A stretch of 64,000 nt of DNA from JAVVHH01 sp964657565 (GCA_964657565.1 CAZZVQ010000006.1:1-64000), one strand, 5' to 3'; positions 54,741 through 63,490 are shown, counted from the first letter of the stretch. Notes: generated from the letters alone by a model not told the origin. Made by a program: numbers and translations.

Positions 54741-55867
54741 AGATCCGCGCCGCCGTTCTCGACAAGATGGGCGCCGAGCCGCCCTACGCGAAGAGTAAGC
54801 CGCTGCGGATCGCCGAGCTGGACTTGGATCCGCCGGGCCGCGGCGAATTGCTGGTGCGGGTGGTGGCGGCCGGGCTGTGCCATTCGGACCTGTCAGTGAT
54901 CAACGGGGACCGGCCGCGGCCCATGCCGATGGCGCTCGGCCACGAATCGGCCGGCGTGGTCGAGGCGTTGGGCGAAGACGTCGACGACCTCAAGGTCGGC
55001 GACCACGTGGTGATGGTGTTCATGCCGTCCTGCGGCCACTGCATCCCGTGCGCCGAGGGGCGCCCGGCGTTGTGCGAGCCTGGTGCCGCGGCCAATGGGG
55101 CAGGAACGTTGCTCAAGGGCGGGCGGCGGCTGCATTGCGACGGGGCGGTGATCAACCACCATCTCGGCGTCTCCGGCTTCGCGACGCATTGCGTGGTGTC
55201 GCGGCGCTCGGTGGTGAAGGTCGACCCGGAGCTGCCGCTCGACGAGGCGGCGCTGTTCGGCTGTGCGGTGCTGACCGGCGTGGGCGCCGTGGTCAACACC
55301 GGGCGGATGCAGCCCGGCGAGACGGCGGCAGTGATCGGGCTGGGCGGCGTGGGGCTGTCGTCGGTGCTGGGGGCGGTGGCGTCCGGCGCCCGGCAGATCA
55401 TCGCGATCGACCTGTCGGACGAGAAGCTGGGCCTCGCGCGTCAGATCGGCGCCACCCATACGGTCAACGCCCGCGATGCCGACGCGGCCGAGCAGGTGCG
55501 CGAGATCAGCGGCGGCGGCGTCGATTTCGCGTTCGAGATGGCCGGCGCGGTGCGGGCGATGGAGCTGGCCTACAAGATCACCAAGCGCGGCGGCACCACC
55601 ATCACGGCCGGGCTGCCGCCGCCCGGGGCCGCGCTCGCGCTGCCGATCGTGCAGCTCGTGGCCGAGGAGCGGACGGTGAAGGGCAGCTACATCGGCACCT
55701 GCGTGCCGACGCGCGACATCCCGCGCTTCGTGGCGCTGTATCGGGCCGGCAAGCTGCCGGTGGACCGGCTGATGAGCGGCAAGCTCAAGCTCGACGACAT
55801 CAACGAGGGCTTCGACCGCCTGCATGAAGGTAAGGCCGTGCGCCAGGTGATCGAGTTTCCGCAATGA
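54737..55867 (+). CDS. Zinc-dependent alcohol dehydrogenase
   Basis: A 376-residue medium-chain dehydrogenase. Catalytic zinc ligands are C48 (GLCHSD), H69 with E70 (GHE) and C176 (FGCAV). The structural zinc is held by C99, C102, C105 and C113 (CGHCIPCAEGRPALC). The NAD-binding loop is GLGGVG (201-206), and the ribose-binding aspartate in IIAIDLSDEK marks NAD rather than NADP preference. It resembles class III/aryl-alcohol types. Four-base overlaps join it to the ThDP gene before and phaE after, so it is embedded in one operon. It may reduce an aldehyde made by the ThDP enzyme. Confidence 0.93.
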   Translation: MKIRAAVLDKMGAEPPYAKSKPLRIAELDLDPPGRGELLVRVVAAGLCHSDLSVINGDRPRPMPMALGHESAGVVEALGEDVDDLKVGDHVVMVFMPSCGHCIPCAEGRPALCEPGAAANGAGTLLKGGRRLHCDGAVINHHLGVSGFATHCVVSRRSVVKVDPELPLDEAALFGCAVLTGVGAVVNTGRMQPGETAAVIGLGGVGLSSVLGAVASGARQIIAIDLSDEKLGLARQIGATHTVNARDADAAEQVREISGGGVDFAFEMAGAVRAMELAYKITKRGGTTITAGLPPPGAALALPIVQLVAEERTVKGSYIGTCVPTRDIPRFVALYRAGKLPVDRLMSGKLKLDDINEGFDRLHEGKAVRQVIEFPQ

Positions 55868-56781
55868 GCACGGACGGCAGCCAAGGCTTCAAGGCGTTCG
55901 CCGATTTCTGGACGGCGCAGAGCAAGGCCGTGCTCGAGGCGCAGCAGGATGTGGCCCGGTCGATGGTCCAGGGCATGCAGTCGATGTTCGGCGCCGGCAT
56001 GACGCCCGCCGCCGGCCTCGCCGCGTCGCCCGACCTCGCGCAGGCCGGGGAGGCGATGATGCAGCTCTGGTCGGCGGCCACCGAACTCTCGACGCAGTTG
56101 GCCGGAAAGCTGGGTCAATCGACCGACGGCAGCGCGACGGCCAAAGGCGTGCTCGAGCGCATCAGCGATCCGCGGCAGTGGATGGTCGGCAATGGCGACC
56201 TGGACGAGGCCCTCGCGCGCATGGTCGACGGCCCCCGCCTGGCCGATCTGTGGGACGTCGAACGCCGGTATGGCAACGTCATGCGCCGCTGGACCGAGCT
56301 GCGCCAGCGTACGTTCGAGCATCAGCGCGTGGTGCTCGAGGCCTGGATGCAGGCGGGCCGGGAATACATGACCGAGATCGCCGGACGCGCCGGCCCCGAC
56401 GGCAAGGCGCTCGAGCCCAAGCAGGTGCTGGCGCTGTGGACCGAGATCGGCAACCGGCACATGCTGAAGGCGCAGCGGTCCGAGCCGTTCCTCAAATCGC
56501 AGCGCGAGATGATCCGCGCGAGCACGGAACTTCGCCTCGCCCAAGGCGAGCTGAGCGAGTTCATCGGCAAGCAGTATGGGCTCCCGACCCGGACGGAGCT
56601 GGACGACGTGCATCGTTCGTTGACCGAGATGCGCCGGGAATTGCGCAAGGTGCGGCGCGAGCTCGACGCCGCCAAGCAGGCCAAGGGTGCTGCCGTTTCC
56701 GAGCCGCTGTCCACGACACGGCCGAGCAAATCCCGCAGCAGCGTATCCCGGCCGGCCACGAGCAGGAGGGAGGCCCGATAG
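55864..56781 (+). CDS. phaE: Class III polyhydroxyalkanoate synthase subunit PhaE
   Basis: A 305-residue PhaE, the non-catalytic partner that activates PhaC in class III PHA synthases. The start is WTAQSKAVLEAQQDVARSMVQGMQSMFG, a helical region follows, then WMVGNGDLDEALARMVDGPRLADLWDVERRYGNVMRRW and the conserved LPTRTELDDVHRSLTEMRRELRKVRREL. The C-terminus is a basic, Ser/Thr-rich tail. The start overlaps the alcohol dehydrogenase stop by four bases. phaC follows after 3 bases. It localises with PhaC on PHA granules. Confidence 0.93.
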   Translation: MSTDGSQGFKAFADFWTAQSKAVLEAQQDVARSMVQGMQSMFGAGMTPAAGLAASPDLAQAGEAMMQLWSAATELSTQLAGKLGQSTDGSATAKGVLERISDPRQWMVGNGDLDEALARMVDGPRLADLWDVERRYGNVMRRWTELRQRTFEHQRVVLEAWMQAGREYMTEIAGRAGPDGKALEPKQVLALWTEIGNRHMLKAQRSEPFLKSQREMIRASTELRLAQGELSEFIGKQYGLPTRTELDDVHRSLTEMRRELRKVRRELDAAKQAKGAAVSEPLSTTRPSKSRSSVSRPATSRREAR

Positions 56782-56784
56782 ACC

Positions 56785-57897
56785 ATGGCGGACCCTGTGA
56801 CCCCCAATCCGGCGGCCTCCGCAGTGGCGAGTGCGGCCAGTCTCGGCACCAAGATGCTGTCCGGCGGGCGATTGCTGGCCACTCTCAGCGATGCCGACGT
56901 GCAGATCGCGACGACACCGAAGGACCTGGTCTGGCAGCAGGACAAGGTCAGCCTATTCCATTACCGGCCGCTGGCGGAGAAGCGGATCGGGGTTCCGGTG
57001 CTGGTCTGCTACGGGCTGGTGGGCCGCTGGACCATGACGGATTTGCAGGACGACCGGTCCCTGGTCCGCAACCTGCTCCATCTCGGCATCGATCTCTACG
57101 TGGTCGATTGGGGCAACCCGTCGCGGGCCGACCGCTACCTCAAGCTCGACGACTACATCACCGGCTACCTGGATGGCTGCGTGTCCGAGATCGCGCGCCG
57201 GGCCGATATGGCGAGGGTCAACCTGCTCGGCGTGTGCGAGGGCGGTGTCTTCACAACGGCTTACGCGGCGCTGTTCCCGGAGCGCGTCAATACGCTGACG
57301 TTGACGATCACGCCGATCGATTTCCATGCCGACACGGTCGAGAACCGCGAAGGGCATGGCTTCATCAACCTCTGGACCCGCAGCCTGGAGCCGGAGGACA
57401 TCGACCGGCTGATCGAGGCCAATGGCAATCTGCCGGGCGAGTTCATGGGCGCGGTGTTCAACCAGATGACGCCGATGCGCAGCATCACGAAATACAATCT
57501 GGACATGCTCGAAGTCGTCGACGACGAGAAGCGGCTGATGAATTGGCTGCGGATGGAGAAATGGATCGCCGACCGGCCGGATCACCCTGGCGAGGCGGCC
57601 AAGCAGTGGCTGAAGGATTTGTATCAGCAGAACAAGCTGGTGCGGAACGAATGGGAGCTGGATGGCGAGAGGGTCGATCTCGGCCGCATCAGCATGCCGG
57701 TCCTCAACGTGTTCGCGCTGGACGACCACATCATCCCGCCGGCGACCTCGCGGGCGCTGAAAGAGAAGGTCAGCTCCTCCGATTATCGCGAATTGGGGCT
57801 TCCCGGGGGACATGTGGGCGTGTTCGTGGGCGGCAAATCGCAAAAACTGTTCGCGCCGGGCGTCGCCGCCTTCCTGACCGAACACGACGCGACATGA
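56785..57897 (+). CDS. phaC: Class III polyhydroxyalkanoate synthase subunit PhaC
   Basis: A 370-residue PHA synthase that polymerises (R)-3-hydroxyacyl-CoA. The lipase-like box LLGVCEGG holds the catalytic cysteine C151; the other triad members are the aspartate in VFALDDHIIPP (D313/D314) and H343 in LPGGHVGVFVG. Conserved VDWGNPSRADRYLKLDDYI is present. Length fits class III (about 355-370), shorter than class I. GGGAGG lies upstream of the ATG. It follows phaE and overlaps the CoA-transferase gene by four bases. This places polymer synthesis, CoA transfer and alcohol chemistry in one unit. Confidence 0.95.
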   Translation: MADPVTPNPAASAVASAASLGTKMLSGGRLLATLSDADVQIATTPKDLVWQQDKVSLFHYRPLAEKRIGVPVLVCYGLVGRWTMTDLQDDRSLVRNLLHLGIDLYVVDWGNPSRADRYLKLDDYITGYLDGCVSEIARRADMARVNLLGVCEGGVFTTAYAALFPERVNTLTLTITPIDFHADTVENREGHGFINLWTRSLEPEDIDRLIEANGNLPGEFMGAVFNQMTPMRSITKYNLDMLEVVDDEKRLMNWLRMEKWIADRPDHPGEAAKQWLKDLYQQNKLVRNEWELDGERVDLGRISMPVLNVFALDDHIIPPATSRALKEKVSSSDYRELGLPGGHVGVFVGGKSQKLFAPGVAAFLTEHDAT

Positions 57898-59828
57898 AGA
57901 ACAAGATCGTCTCGCCGGCCGAGGCGGCGGCGACCATCCGGCCGGGCGATACCGTATCCGTGGCCGGGTTCGTCGGCATCGGCACGCCGGACGAATTGTT
58001 GATCGCGATCGAGCAGCGCTTCCGCGAGACCGGGGAGCCGCGGGATCTCACCCTCGTGTTCGCCGCCGCCCCTGGCGATGGGCGCGACCGCGGGCTGAAC
58101 CGGCTGGCGCATCGCGGGCTCGTCCGCCGCGCGATCGGGGGGCATTGGTCGCTGGTGCCGAAGCTCGGCAAGATGGCGATGGACAACGAGATCGAGGCGT
58201 ACAACCTGCCGCTCGGCTGCGTCAGTCAGCTGTATCGCGACATCGCCGCGCATCGGGCCGGGCTGCTGTCCCGCGTCGGTTTGCGCACCTTCGTCGATCC
58301 GCGCATCGAGGGCGGCAAGCTGAACGCGCGCACGACCGAGGATCTGGTGGAGCTGCTGGTGGTCGGCGGGCAGGAATACCTGCTCTACAAGGCATTCCCG
58401 ATCCAGATCGCGCTGATCCGCGGCACGACCGCCGATACGGCCGGCAACATCACCATGGAGCGCGAGGCGCTGACGCTCGACGCGCTGCCGGCGGCGATGG
58501 CGGCGCGCAACTCGGGCGGGCTGGTGATCGCGCAGGTGGAGCGGATCGCGCAGGAGGGCTCGCTGGACGCGCGCCGGGTCCAGGTGCCGGGCGTGCTGGT
58601 CGATTGCGTGGTGCTGGCGGAACCGGAGAACCACCGGCAGACCTATGCGGTGCAGCATAACGGCGCGTTCTCGGGTCAGATCAGGGTGCCGATCGACCGC
58701 GTGGCACCGCTGGAACTCGACGAGCGCAAGGTCATGGCGCGCCGGGCGGCGATGGAGTTGCCGCCCGGCGGGATCGTCAATCTCGGCATCGGCATGCCCG
58801 AGGGCGTCGCCGCGGTCGCGGCCGAGGAGAAGATCCTCAAATACATCACGCTGACCGCCGAGCCGGGCGTGATCGGCGGCATGCCGCAGGGCGGGCTCAA
58901 TTTCGGCGCCGCGCTCAACCCGGAGGCGGTGATCCAACAAAATCAACAGTTCGACTTCTACGACGGCGGCGGGCTCGCTTTGGCCGTGCTCGGCATGGCG
59001 CAGACCGACCGCCACGGCAACGTCAACGTCAGCCGGTTCGGCACCCGGCTGGCCGGCGCCGGCGGCTTCATCAACATCAGCCAGAACTCGAGGAAGGTGG
59101 TGTTCACCGGGTCATTCACCGCCGGCGGTTTGATCATCGCGCTCGAAGACGGGCGGATGCGGGTAGTGAGCGAAGGCCGTGCGCCGAAATTCATCGACCG
59201 CGTCGAGCAGATCACCTTCAGCGGCGAGCTGGCCGGCGAGACCGGCCAGGACGTGCTCTACGTCACCGAGCGCTGCGTGTTCCGCCGCACCGCCGAGGGC
59301 GTCGAACTGACCGAGGTCGCGCCGGGGATCGACATCGACCGCGACATCCTGGCGCAAATGCAGTTCCGCCCCATCGTGCGCAACCCGGTCCTGATGGACG
59401 CCCGCCTGTTCCGCCCGGAGCCGATCGGGCTCGAGCAGCAGCTGCTCGGCCGCACCCTGTCCGACCGCATCAGCTTCGACGCCGAGCGGGAGATCCTGTT
59501 CATCAACTACGAGGGCTTCCACGTCCGCACCACCGACGACGTCGAGCTCGTGCGCCGCGAGGTCGAGGGACGCTGCCGCGCGGTCGGGCACAAGATCGCC
59601 GTCATCGTGAACTACGACGGCTTCACGCTCGACCCGGCGGTGTCGGACGCGTTCTTCTCGATGATCACCTACCTACAACAGCGCTACTACACGACGGCCT
59701 CGCGCTATACGACCAGCGCCTTCATGCGGCTGAAACTCGGGGCCAGCCTCGCCGAGCGCGCGCTCCTGCCGCATGTGTTCGAGACGCTGCCGCAGGCCCA
59801 CGCCAACCTCACTGAAGCCACCCGGTGA
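57894..59828 (+). CDS. Acyl-CoA:acetate/3-ketoacid CoA-transferase (YdiF-like) with C-terminal extension
   Basis: A 644-residue fused alpha/beta family I CoA-transferase. The alpha part opens with DTVSVAGFVGIGTPDELL. The beta part has NLGIGMPEGVA and the catalytic glutamate E323 in TAEPGVIGGMPQGG. It can move CoA between acetate and acyl or 3-ketoacyl groups, supplying PHA monomers as CoA esters. The family core ends near residue 520. The last ~120 residues (ILFINYEGFHVRTTDDVELVRREVEGRC through TTSAFMRLKLGASL) are an additional domain found in some homologues, of unknown role. The start overlaps the phaC stop (ATGA). The 3' end overlaps a convergent hydrolase gene by 20 bases. Confidence 0.92.
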   Translation: MKNKIVSPAEAAATIRPGDTVSVAGFVGIGTPDELLIAIEQRFRETGEPRDLTLVFAAAPGDGRDRGLNRLAHRGLVRRAIGGHWSLVPKLGKMAMDNEIEAYNLPLGCVSQLYRDIAAHRAGLLSRVGLRTFVDPRIEGGKLNARTTEDLVELLVVGGQEYLLYKAFPIQIALIRGTTADTAGNITMEREALTLDALPAAMAARNSGGLVIAQVERIAQEGSLDARRVQVPGVLVDCVVLAEPENHRQTYAVQHNGAFSGQIRVPIDRVAPLELDERKVMARRAAMELPPGGIVNLGIGMPEGVAAVAAEEKILKYITLTAEPGVIGGMPQGGLNFGAALNPEAVIQQNQQFDFYDGGGLALAVLGMAQTDRHGNVNVSRFGTRLAGAGGFINISQNSRKVVFTGSFTAGGLIIALEDGRMRVVSEGRAPKFIDRVEQITFSGELAGETGQDVLYVTERCVFRRTAEGVELTEVAPGIDIDRDILAQMQFRPIVRNPVLMDARLFRPEPIGLEQQLLGRTLSDRISFDAEREILFINYEGFHVRTTDDVELVRREVEGRCRAVGHKIAVIVNYDGFTLDPAVSDAFFSMITYLQQRYYTTASRYTTSAFMRLKLGASLAERALLPHVFETLPQAHANLTEATR

Positions 59829-60675
59829 TCAGCGCGATCTGATCCTCGCTCATCAGCGCCGGCGCGTGGCCGCATTCGGGGATGACGAACACCTCCGCCT
59901 TGGGTCCGCGCGTGGACATCTCGCGGGCGGTCGATGGCAGCAGCAGGTCGGAGTAGGCGCCGCGCAGCACGAGCACCGGGCAGGCGATCGTGTCCCATTG
60001 CGTCCATAGGCTTAGATTGAAGAACCACCCGGGCTTGAAGGCCGCGGTGATCTCCGGATCCGCCAGCTTCTCGAACGAGCCGTCCTCGCGCGCCAGGACG
60101 TTGTGGCGGGCCAGATGCTCCCACTGGGCGTCGGAGAGGATGCCGAACGGCGCCAGCGTCTTGCGGTAGAAGGCCATCGCCGCGTCGAAGCTCGGGAACG
60201 TGTTCGGCGCGGTGCGGACCGAGTCGGCCAAGCGGTGCAGCGCCTGCCACGGCAGGAACGGGCCGATGTCGTTGATGACCATGCGCGCGATCGGGGACCG
60301 CGGTAGGCAGGCCAGGGTCATGCCGATCAGCCCGCCGAGCGACGTGCCGATCCAACTCACCGTGGTCACGCCGAGGCGGGCGAGCAACACCGTCATGTCG
60401 ACGGCGTATTGCGGCAGGGTGTATTCCTCCGGATTGCGCAGCCAATCGCTCCGGCCGCGCCCGACCAGATCGGGGCAGATGACCCGCCAGCCCATGTCCG
60501 CCAGCCGCGCCGCCAGCAAGTCGAAGTCGCGGCCTTGACGCGATAGGCCGTGCACGCAGACCGCGACGCGCTCGGCCGCCGGGTCGCCCCATTCGACATA
60601 GGCGACCCGGTGGAAGCCCCCTTTGGAGATGCTGAGCACCGAGCCGGTCCGGTCGGGCTGCCGGAAGGTCTCCAT
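59809..60675 (-). CDS. Alpha/beta hydrolase
   Basis: A 288-residue alpha/beta-hydrolase-fold enzyme. The oxyanion region is VCVHGLSRQGRDFDLLA, the nucleophile elbow is WIGTSLGGLIGMTLA with the serine in GTSLGG, the acid is the aspartate in LVLRGAYSDLLLP, and the base is H in IPECGHAPALMSEDQ. No signal peptide is seen. It starts two bases after the PHB depolymerase stop, so it probably acts on the oligomers or dimers that enzyme releases; that is inference. The start at 60673-60675 is at the beginning of conserved sequence; the open frame before it is shadow. Confidence 0.88.
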   Translation of the reverse strand: METFRQPDRTGSVLSISKGGFHRVAYVEWGDPAAERVAVCVHGLSRQGRDFDLLAARLADMGWRVICPDLVGRGRSDWLRNPEEYTLPQYAVDMTVLLARLGVTTVSWIGTSLGGLIGMTLACLPRSPIARMVINDIGPFLPWQALHRLADSVRTAPNTFPSFDAAMAFYRKTLAPFGILSDAQWEHLARHNVLAREDGSFEKLADPEITAAFKPGWFFNLSLWTQWDTIACPVLVLRGAYSDLLLPSTAREMSTRGPKAEVFVIPECGHAPALMSEDQIALITGWLQ

Positions 60676-60677
60676 CG

Positions 60678-61700
60678 TTATGGCCGCGGATGCTCGCCGA
60701 AGAAGCGCAACATCTCCGCGGTGGCGTCCGGCCCCGACGGATCGGCGTAGGAGCCGGCGGGGCGTCCGCCGGACCAGGCGTGGCCGGCACCGTGGATCAG
60801 CCACTGCTCCGTCACGACCCGGCCCGCCGCATCGGTGAAGGTGGTTCGCGTGCACTCGCGGCCGCCCTCGGTGCGGGGGGGCTGCACGGTTCGGCGCAGG
60901 CCGGCGTCCCGCGTCGACTGGGTGATCACGTCGTCGCCGTTCAGCGGGCTGACCGTCGTGTCGCGGTCGCCGTGAAACACGATCGCGGGTACCGGGCGCC
61001 CGGCGCGCGAGGTTTGCACGGCGCCGGCGCCGCGCTTCATGGCCGCCAGCGCCGTCGGCAGATCGCGCGCGGCGCCGCAGGCCAGGCCCGAATGCACGCC
61101 GATCGCGGCAAACAACTCCGGATAGGTCGCGCCCATGATCGCCGCCGCCGCGCCGCCGGCCGAGAGTCCGGCCACGAACACCCGGCGCGGATCGATCGCG
61201 TATTCCTGCATCACCTGGCGCGTGATCCCGGCGATCAGCGAGGGCTCGCCGGCGTCGCGCTGCTGATCTTCGGCGCTGAACCACTTCCAGCACTTCTGGG
61301 CGTGCGCCTGGGCGGTCTGCCCGGGATAGGCGACCAGGCAACCGAACCGCTCAGCGGCCTCGTTCATCCCGGTTCCCGCCGCGAAATCCTCCGGCGACTG
61401 GCTGCAGCCATGCAGCATGACCACCAACGGGACCGGCTCGCCGCGGTAGCTCGCGGGTACATAGAGCCGATAGGGCCGGGTCCCGGCGGCGTTGGTGAAG
61501 CTGAGCGAGAGAAAGCGTGCGCCGTCCGGCGCCGCAGCCTCGGCCGGCGCCGCCATGCCGGGCGGCAGGTGCGACTTGAACAGTCCGCGCACGCCCTCGG
61601 GCACGAAGTTCAGCCAGGCCGGCCCCTCGCCGTCGGTGTCGAGGCCCATTTTCGGCAGGGCGTGGGCGTGCTTGGACCAGAACTCTTGTGCCAATGACAT
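60678..61700 (-). CDS. Short-chain-length polyhydroxyalkanoate depolymerase/PHB esterase
   Basis: A 340-residue catalytic type-1 PHB depolymerase domain. The oxyanion histidine is in VVMLHGCSQSPEDFA, the nucleophile S180 in VAGLSAGGAAAA, the aspartate in FHGDRDTTVSPLN and the histidine in HGAGHAWSGG. It lacks a signal peptide and substrate-binding domain, so it probably degrades intracellular polymer or oligomers, in line with the phaEC genes nearby. The N-terminal 50 residues (LAQEFWSKHAHALPKMGLD) are typical of the proteobacterial intracellular form. It lies nine bases after the ribbon-helix-helix regulator gene and just upstream of the hydrolase gene, so the three form an operon. Confidence 0.9.
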   Translation of the reverse strand: MSLAQEFWSKHAHALPKMGLDTDGEGPAWLNFVPEGVRGLFKSHLPPGMAAPAEAAAPDGARFLSLSFTNAAGTRPYRLYVPASYRGEPVPLVVMLHGCSQSPEDFAAGTGMNEAAERFGCLVAYPGQTAQAHAQKCWKWFSAEDQQRDAGEPSLIAGITRQVMQEYAIDPRRVFVAGLSAGGAAAAIMGATYPELFAAIGVHSGLACGAARDLPTALAAMKRGAGAVQTSRAGRPVPAIVFHGDRDTTVSPLNGDDVITQSTRDAGLRRTVQPPRTEGGRECTRTTFTDAAGRVVTEQWLIHGAGHAWSGGRPAGSYADPSGPDATAEMLRFFGEHPRP

Positions 61701-61709
61701 GGTGATCTC

Positions 61710-62096
61710 CTAGCGCGTCCGGTCGGTGAGGGCGGCGCGAACCTGTGGGCTGGCGTGCAGGGCGCCGAGGACGCTGATCGCGGCGATCGTCGCCCGCGCG
61801 AGCTCGGGGGTGACGTCGCTGGCGATGGTGGCGAGGCCGAGCACCTTGATGTGCAGCATCTCGCCGGCGTCGCGCAGCGCTTCCAACTCGGCGCGCGTGA
61901 ACAGCCGCACGCCCATGTCGAGCGTGCGCCGCGCGACGGATTGCCGCATCGCGTCTTCGTGCTTGTCGAGCTGGTTGCGGATCGCGGTCCGGATGAAGTC
62001 GGTCCGGTTCGCGTAGAAACGGTCCTCCACGAGAAGGTCGATCCGCCCGAGGTCGACGAACCCCAGATTGATGGTGATCTTCTCGTTATCCGCCAC
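61710..62096 (-). CDS. CopG-type (ribbon-helix-helix) regulator of the PHB depolymerase operon
   Basis: A regulator of about 128 residues with the pattern EKITINLGFVDLGRIDLLVEDRFYANRTDFIRTAIRNQLDKH, in which the first strand would read operator DNA as a dimer. The second half (MLHIKVLGLATIASDVTPELARATIAAISVLGALHASPQV) is a conserved extension of this group. Homologues are regularly encoded beside PHB depolymerases, as here. Start: GTG at 62094-62096 matches the short N-terminus of homologues; GTG at 62115-62117 would add seven residues and lies next to GGGATGG. A 20-bp palindrome just upstream is its likely operator. Confidence 0.82.
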   Translation of the reverse strand: MADNEKITINLGFVDLGRIDLLVEDRFYANRTDFIRTAIRNQLDKHEDAMRQSVARRTLDMGVRLFTRAELEALRDAGEMLHIKVLGLATIASDVTPELARATIAAISVLGALHASPQVRAALTDRTR

Positions 62097-62121
62097 TCGA
62101 ACGCCACTACCCGCCACTATT

Positions 62122-62152
62122 CACCATCCCGGCACCATCCACGTGGATGGTG
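62122..62152. promoter_or_regulatory. Operator-like palindrome and third half-site upstream of the ribbon-helix-helix gene
   Basis: CACCATCCACGTGGATGGTG at 62133-62152 is a perfect 20-bp palindrome, and one more CACCATCC copy lies at 62122-62129 in the same register, 11 bases apart. Tandem half-sites spaced about one helical turn are what ribbon-helix-helix dimers bind cooperatively. The array sits immediately upstream of the regulator, so autorepression is likely. Confidence 0.75.
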
Positions 62153-62176
62153 AGATGGCGGTGGGCTTCGCTGCTT

Positions 62177-63289
62177 TCAATCCCTCAGCGCGGACAGGGT
62201 CAGCCTGATCCATTCGTTCAGCGCCTTGCTGTCGATCCAGCGCAGCACGGCCACGAGGTCGTGGGCCGGGTCGATCCAGATGACATTGCCGCCGGCGCCG
62301 CTGGCAAAGGCGCTGTCGCGGGGCGCGGCTGGTTGGTAGCTGCCGTCGCTGTTCAGCCACCAGAACAGGCCGTAGCGGGGGTTCAGCGGACATGGCGCGA
62401 CCGATTGCGTGACCCAGGAGTCCGGCAGGATGCGGCGGCCGCCCCAGGCGCCGCGGTTAAGCATGAGCTGGCCGATGCGCGCCTGGTCCTCGGCATGCAT
62501 GAACACGCCGCCGCCCCAGTGACCGCCGCCGGAGACGGACTGGACTTGCTGCCCGCCGACATCGACATAGGAGGTGCGGTAGCCCTCCCAGCGCCAGTCG
62601 CTGGTCGCTCCGATCGGCTGCATCACGCGCTCGGCGAAGACGGCCGGCAGCGCGCGGCCGAACCGGCGCAGCAGCGCCAGGCTGAGCCGGTTCACCCGGA
62701 CGTCGTTGTATTCCCAAAACGTGCCGGGCGCTTGCAGCGGCCGGGCGGCGCCTTTCGTGCCGGCCGGGCGGCCGGCGCTCTCGCTGGCCAGGCTGCGGTT
62801 GCGGTCGATCTGCTCGGACTTGCCGAACAGGCTGCCCTCCCACTCCGAGGTCAGTTGCAGCATCTGGCGCCAGGTGATCGGCGCGTTCTGTGGGGTGTCG
62901 AACCCGCCATCCCGCACGGTGCGGCCGATCGGCTCGTCGAGATCGGCAATGAGCCCGTCCGCCACGGCCAGGCCCGCCAAAATCGACAGATAGCTCTTGG
63001 CCACGCTGAACGTCATGTCGACTTGGCGCGTGTCGCCCCAGCGCGCGGCGAGTTGGCCGTGTCGCAGCAGCAGCCCGTTCGGCGGGCCGCGCGGCGCGAC
63101 GGGGCCGATGATTTCGTTGTCCGGGGGCGGCTCGAAATTGCCGGCCTCGAGCTGCGTCCGCAGGTCGCGGCGCCAGGGGCTCTCATGCGCCTGGGCGAAC
63201 GCGACCGCTTCCGCAAGCTTGTCCGGATCGAACCCGGCCTGCGCCAGAGGCCAGTCGGCCGGCGCGGCGGGGAGGGTTGGCGTGGTCAT
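62177..63289 (-). CDS. Serine hydrolase, class C beta-lactamase-like
   Basis: A 370-residue serine beta-lactamase-fold hydrolase. The catalytic S-x-x-K is SVAK (S95 and K98 from this start) and the tyrosine motif YND follows in FWEYNDVRVNRLSL. The third element is GGNVIWID near the C-terminus. No signal peptide is present, so it is unlikely to be a secreted beta-lactamase. EstB-like esterases and peptidases share this fold. The ATG at 63287-63289 overlaps the stop of the aroM-like frame (ATGA); a GTG four codons earlier is an alternative. With the two genes upstream it forms a small operon. Confidence 0.88.
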   Translation of the reverse strand: MTTPTLPAAPADWPLAQAGFDPDKLAEAVAFAQAHESPWRRDLRTQLEAGNFEPPPDNEIIGPVAPRGPPNGLLLRHGQLAARWGDTRQVDMTFSVAKSYLSILAGLAVADGLIADLDEPIGRTVRDGGFDTPQNAPITWRQMLQLTSEWEGSLFGKSEQIDRNRSLASESAGRPAGTKGAARPLQAPGTFWEYNDVRVNRLSLALLRRFGRALPAVFAERVMQPIGATSDWRWEGYRTSYVDVGGQQVQSVSGGGHWGGGVFMHAEDQARIGQLMLNRGAWGGRRILPDSWVTQSVAPCPLNPRYGLFWWLNSDGSYQPAAPRDSAFASGAGGNVIWIDPAHDLVAVLRWIDSKALNEWIRLTLSALRD

Positions 63290-63465
63290 GGGGCTTGCCA
63301 CGATGTCGTTGACCTAGGAATCGGCGTCGGCGCGCGCTGCGACGCGATCTCGTCCCGGGTCATGTCGAGCGGTCCTTCGAGCTGGATGGCCAGGCCCGGG
63401 GCCGCCGCGGCGATCTCCGCCTCGACCTCCGGGCGCGGCGATTGGCCGATGACGAAGAGTCGCAT
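63286..63465 (-). pseudogene. Truncated AroM-like protein
   Basis: A 59-codon frame begins MRLFVIGQSPRPEVEAEIAA and continues to LEGPLDMTRDEIASQRAP. This matches the N-terminus of AroM-family proteins (VIGQSPRPD, then a Leu-rich segment and LDGLSR-EIA), which are normally about 220 residues. The frame ends after a short unrelated tail, overlapping the next start by four bases, so about three quarters of the protein is missing. A deletion remnant that has become a short leader gene is the likely reading. It lies 25 bases after the cupin gene. Confidence 0.6.
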
Positions 63466-63490
63466 CAAGGGGGCTTCCCCGGCGGGCGGG

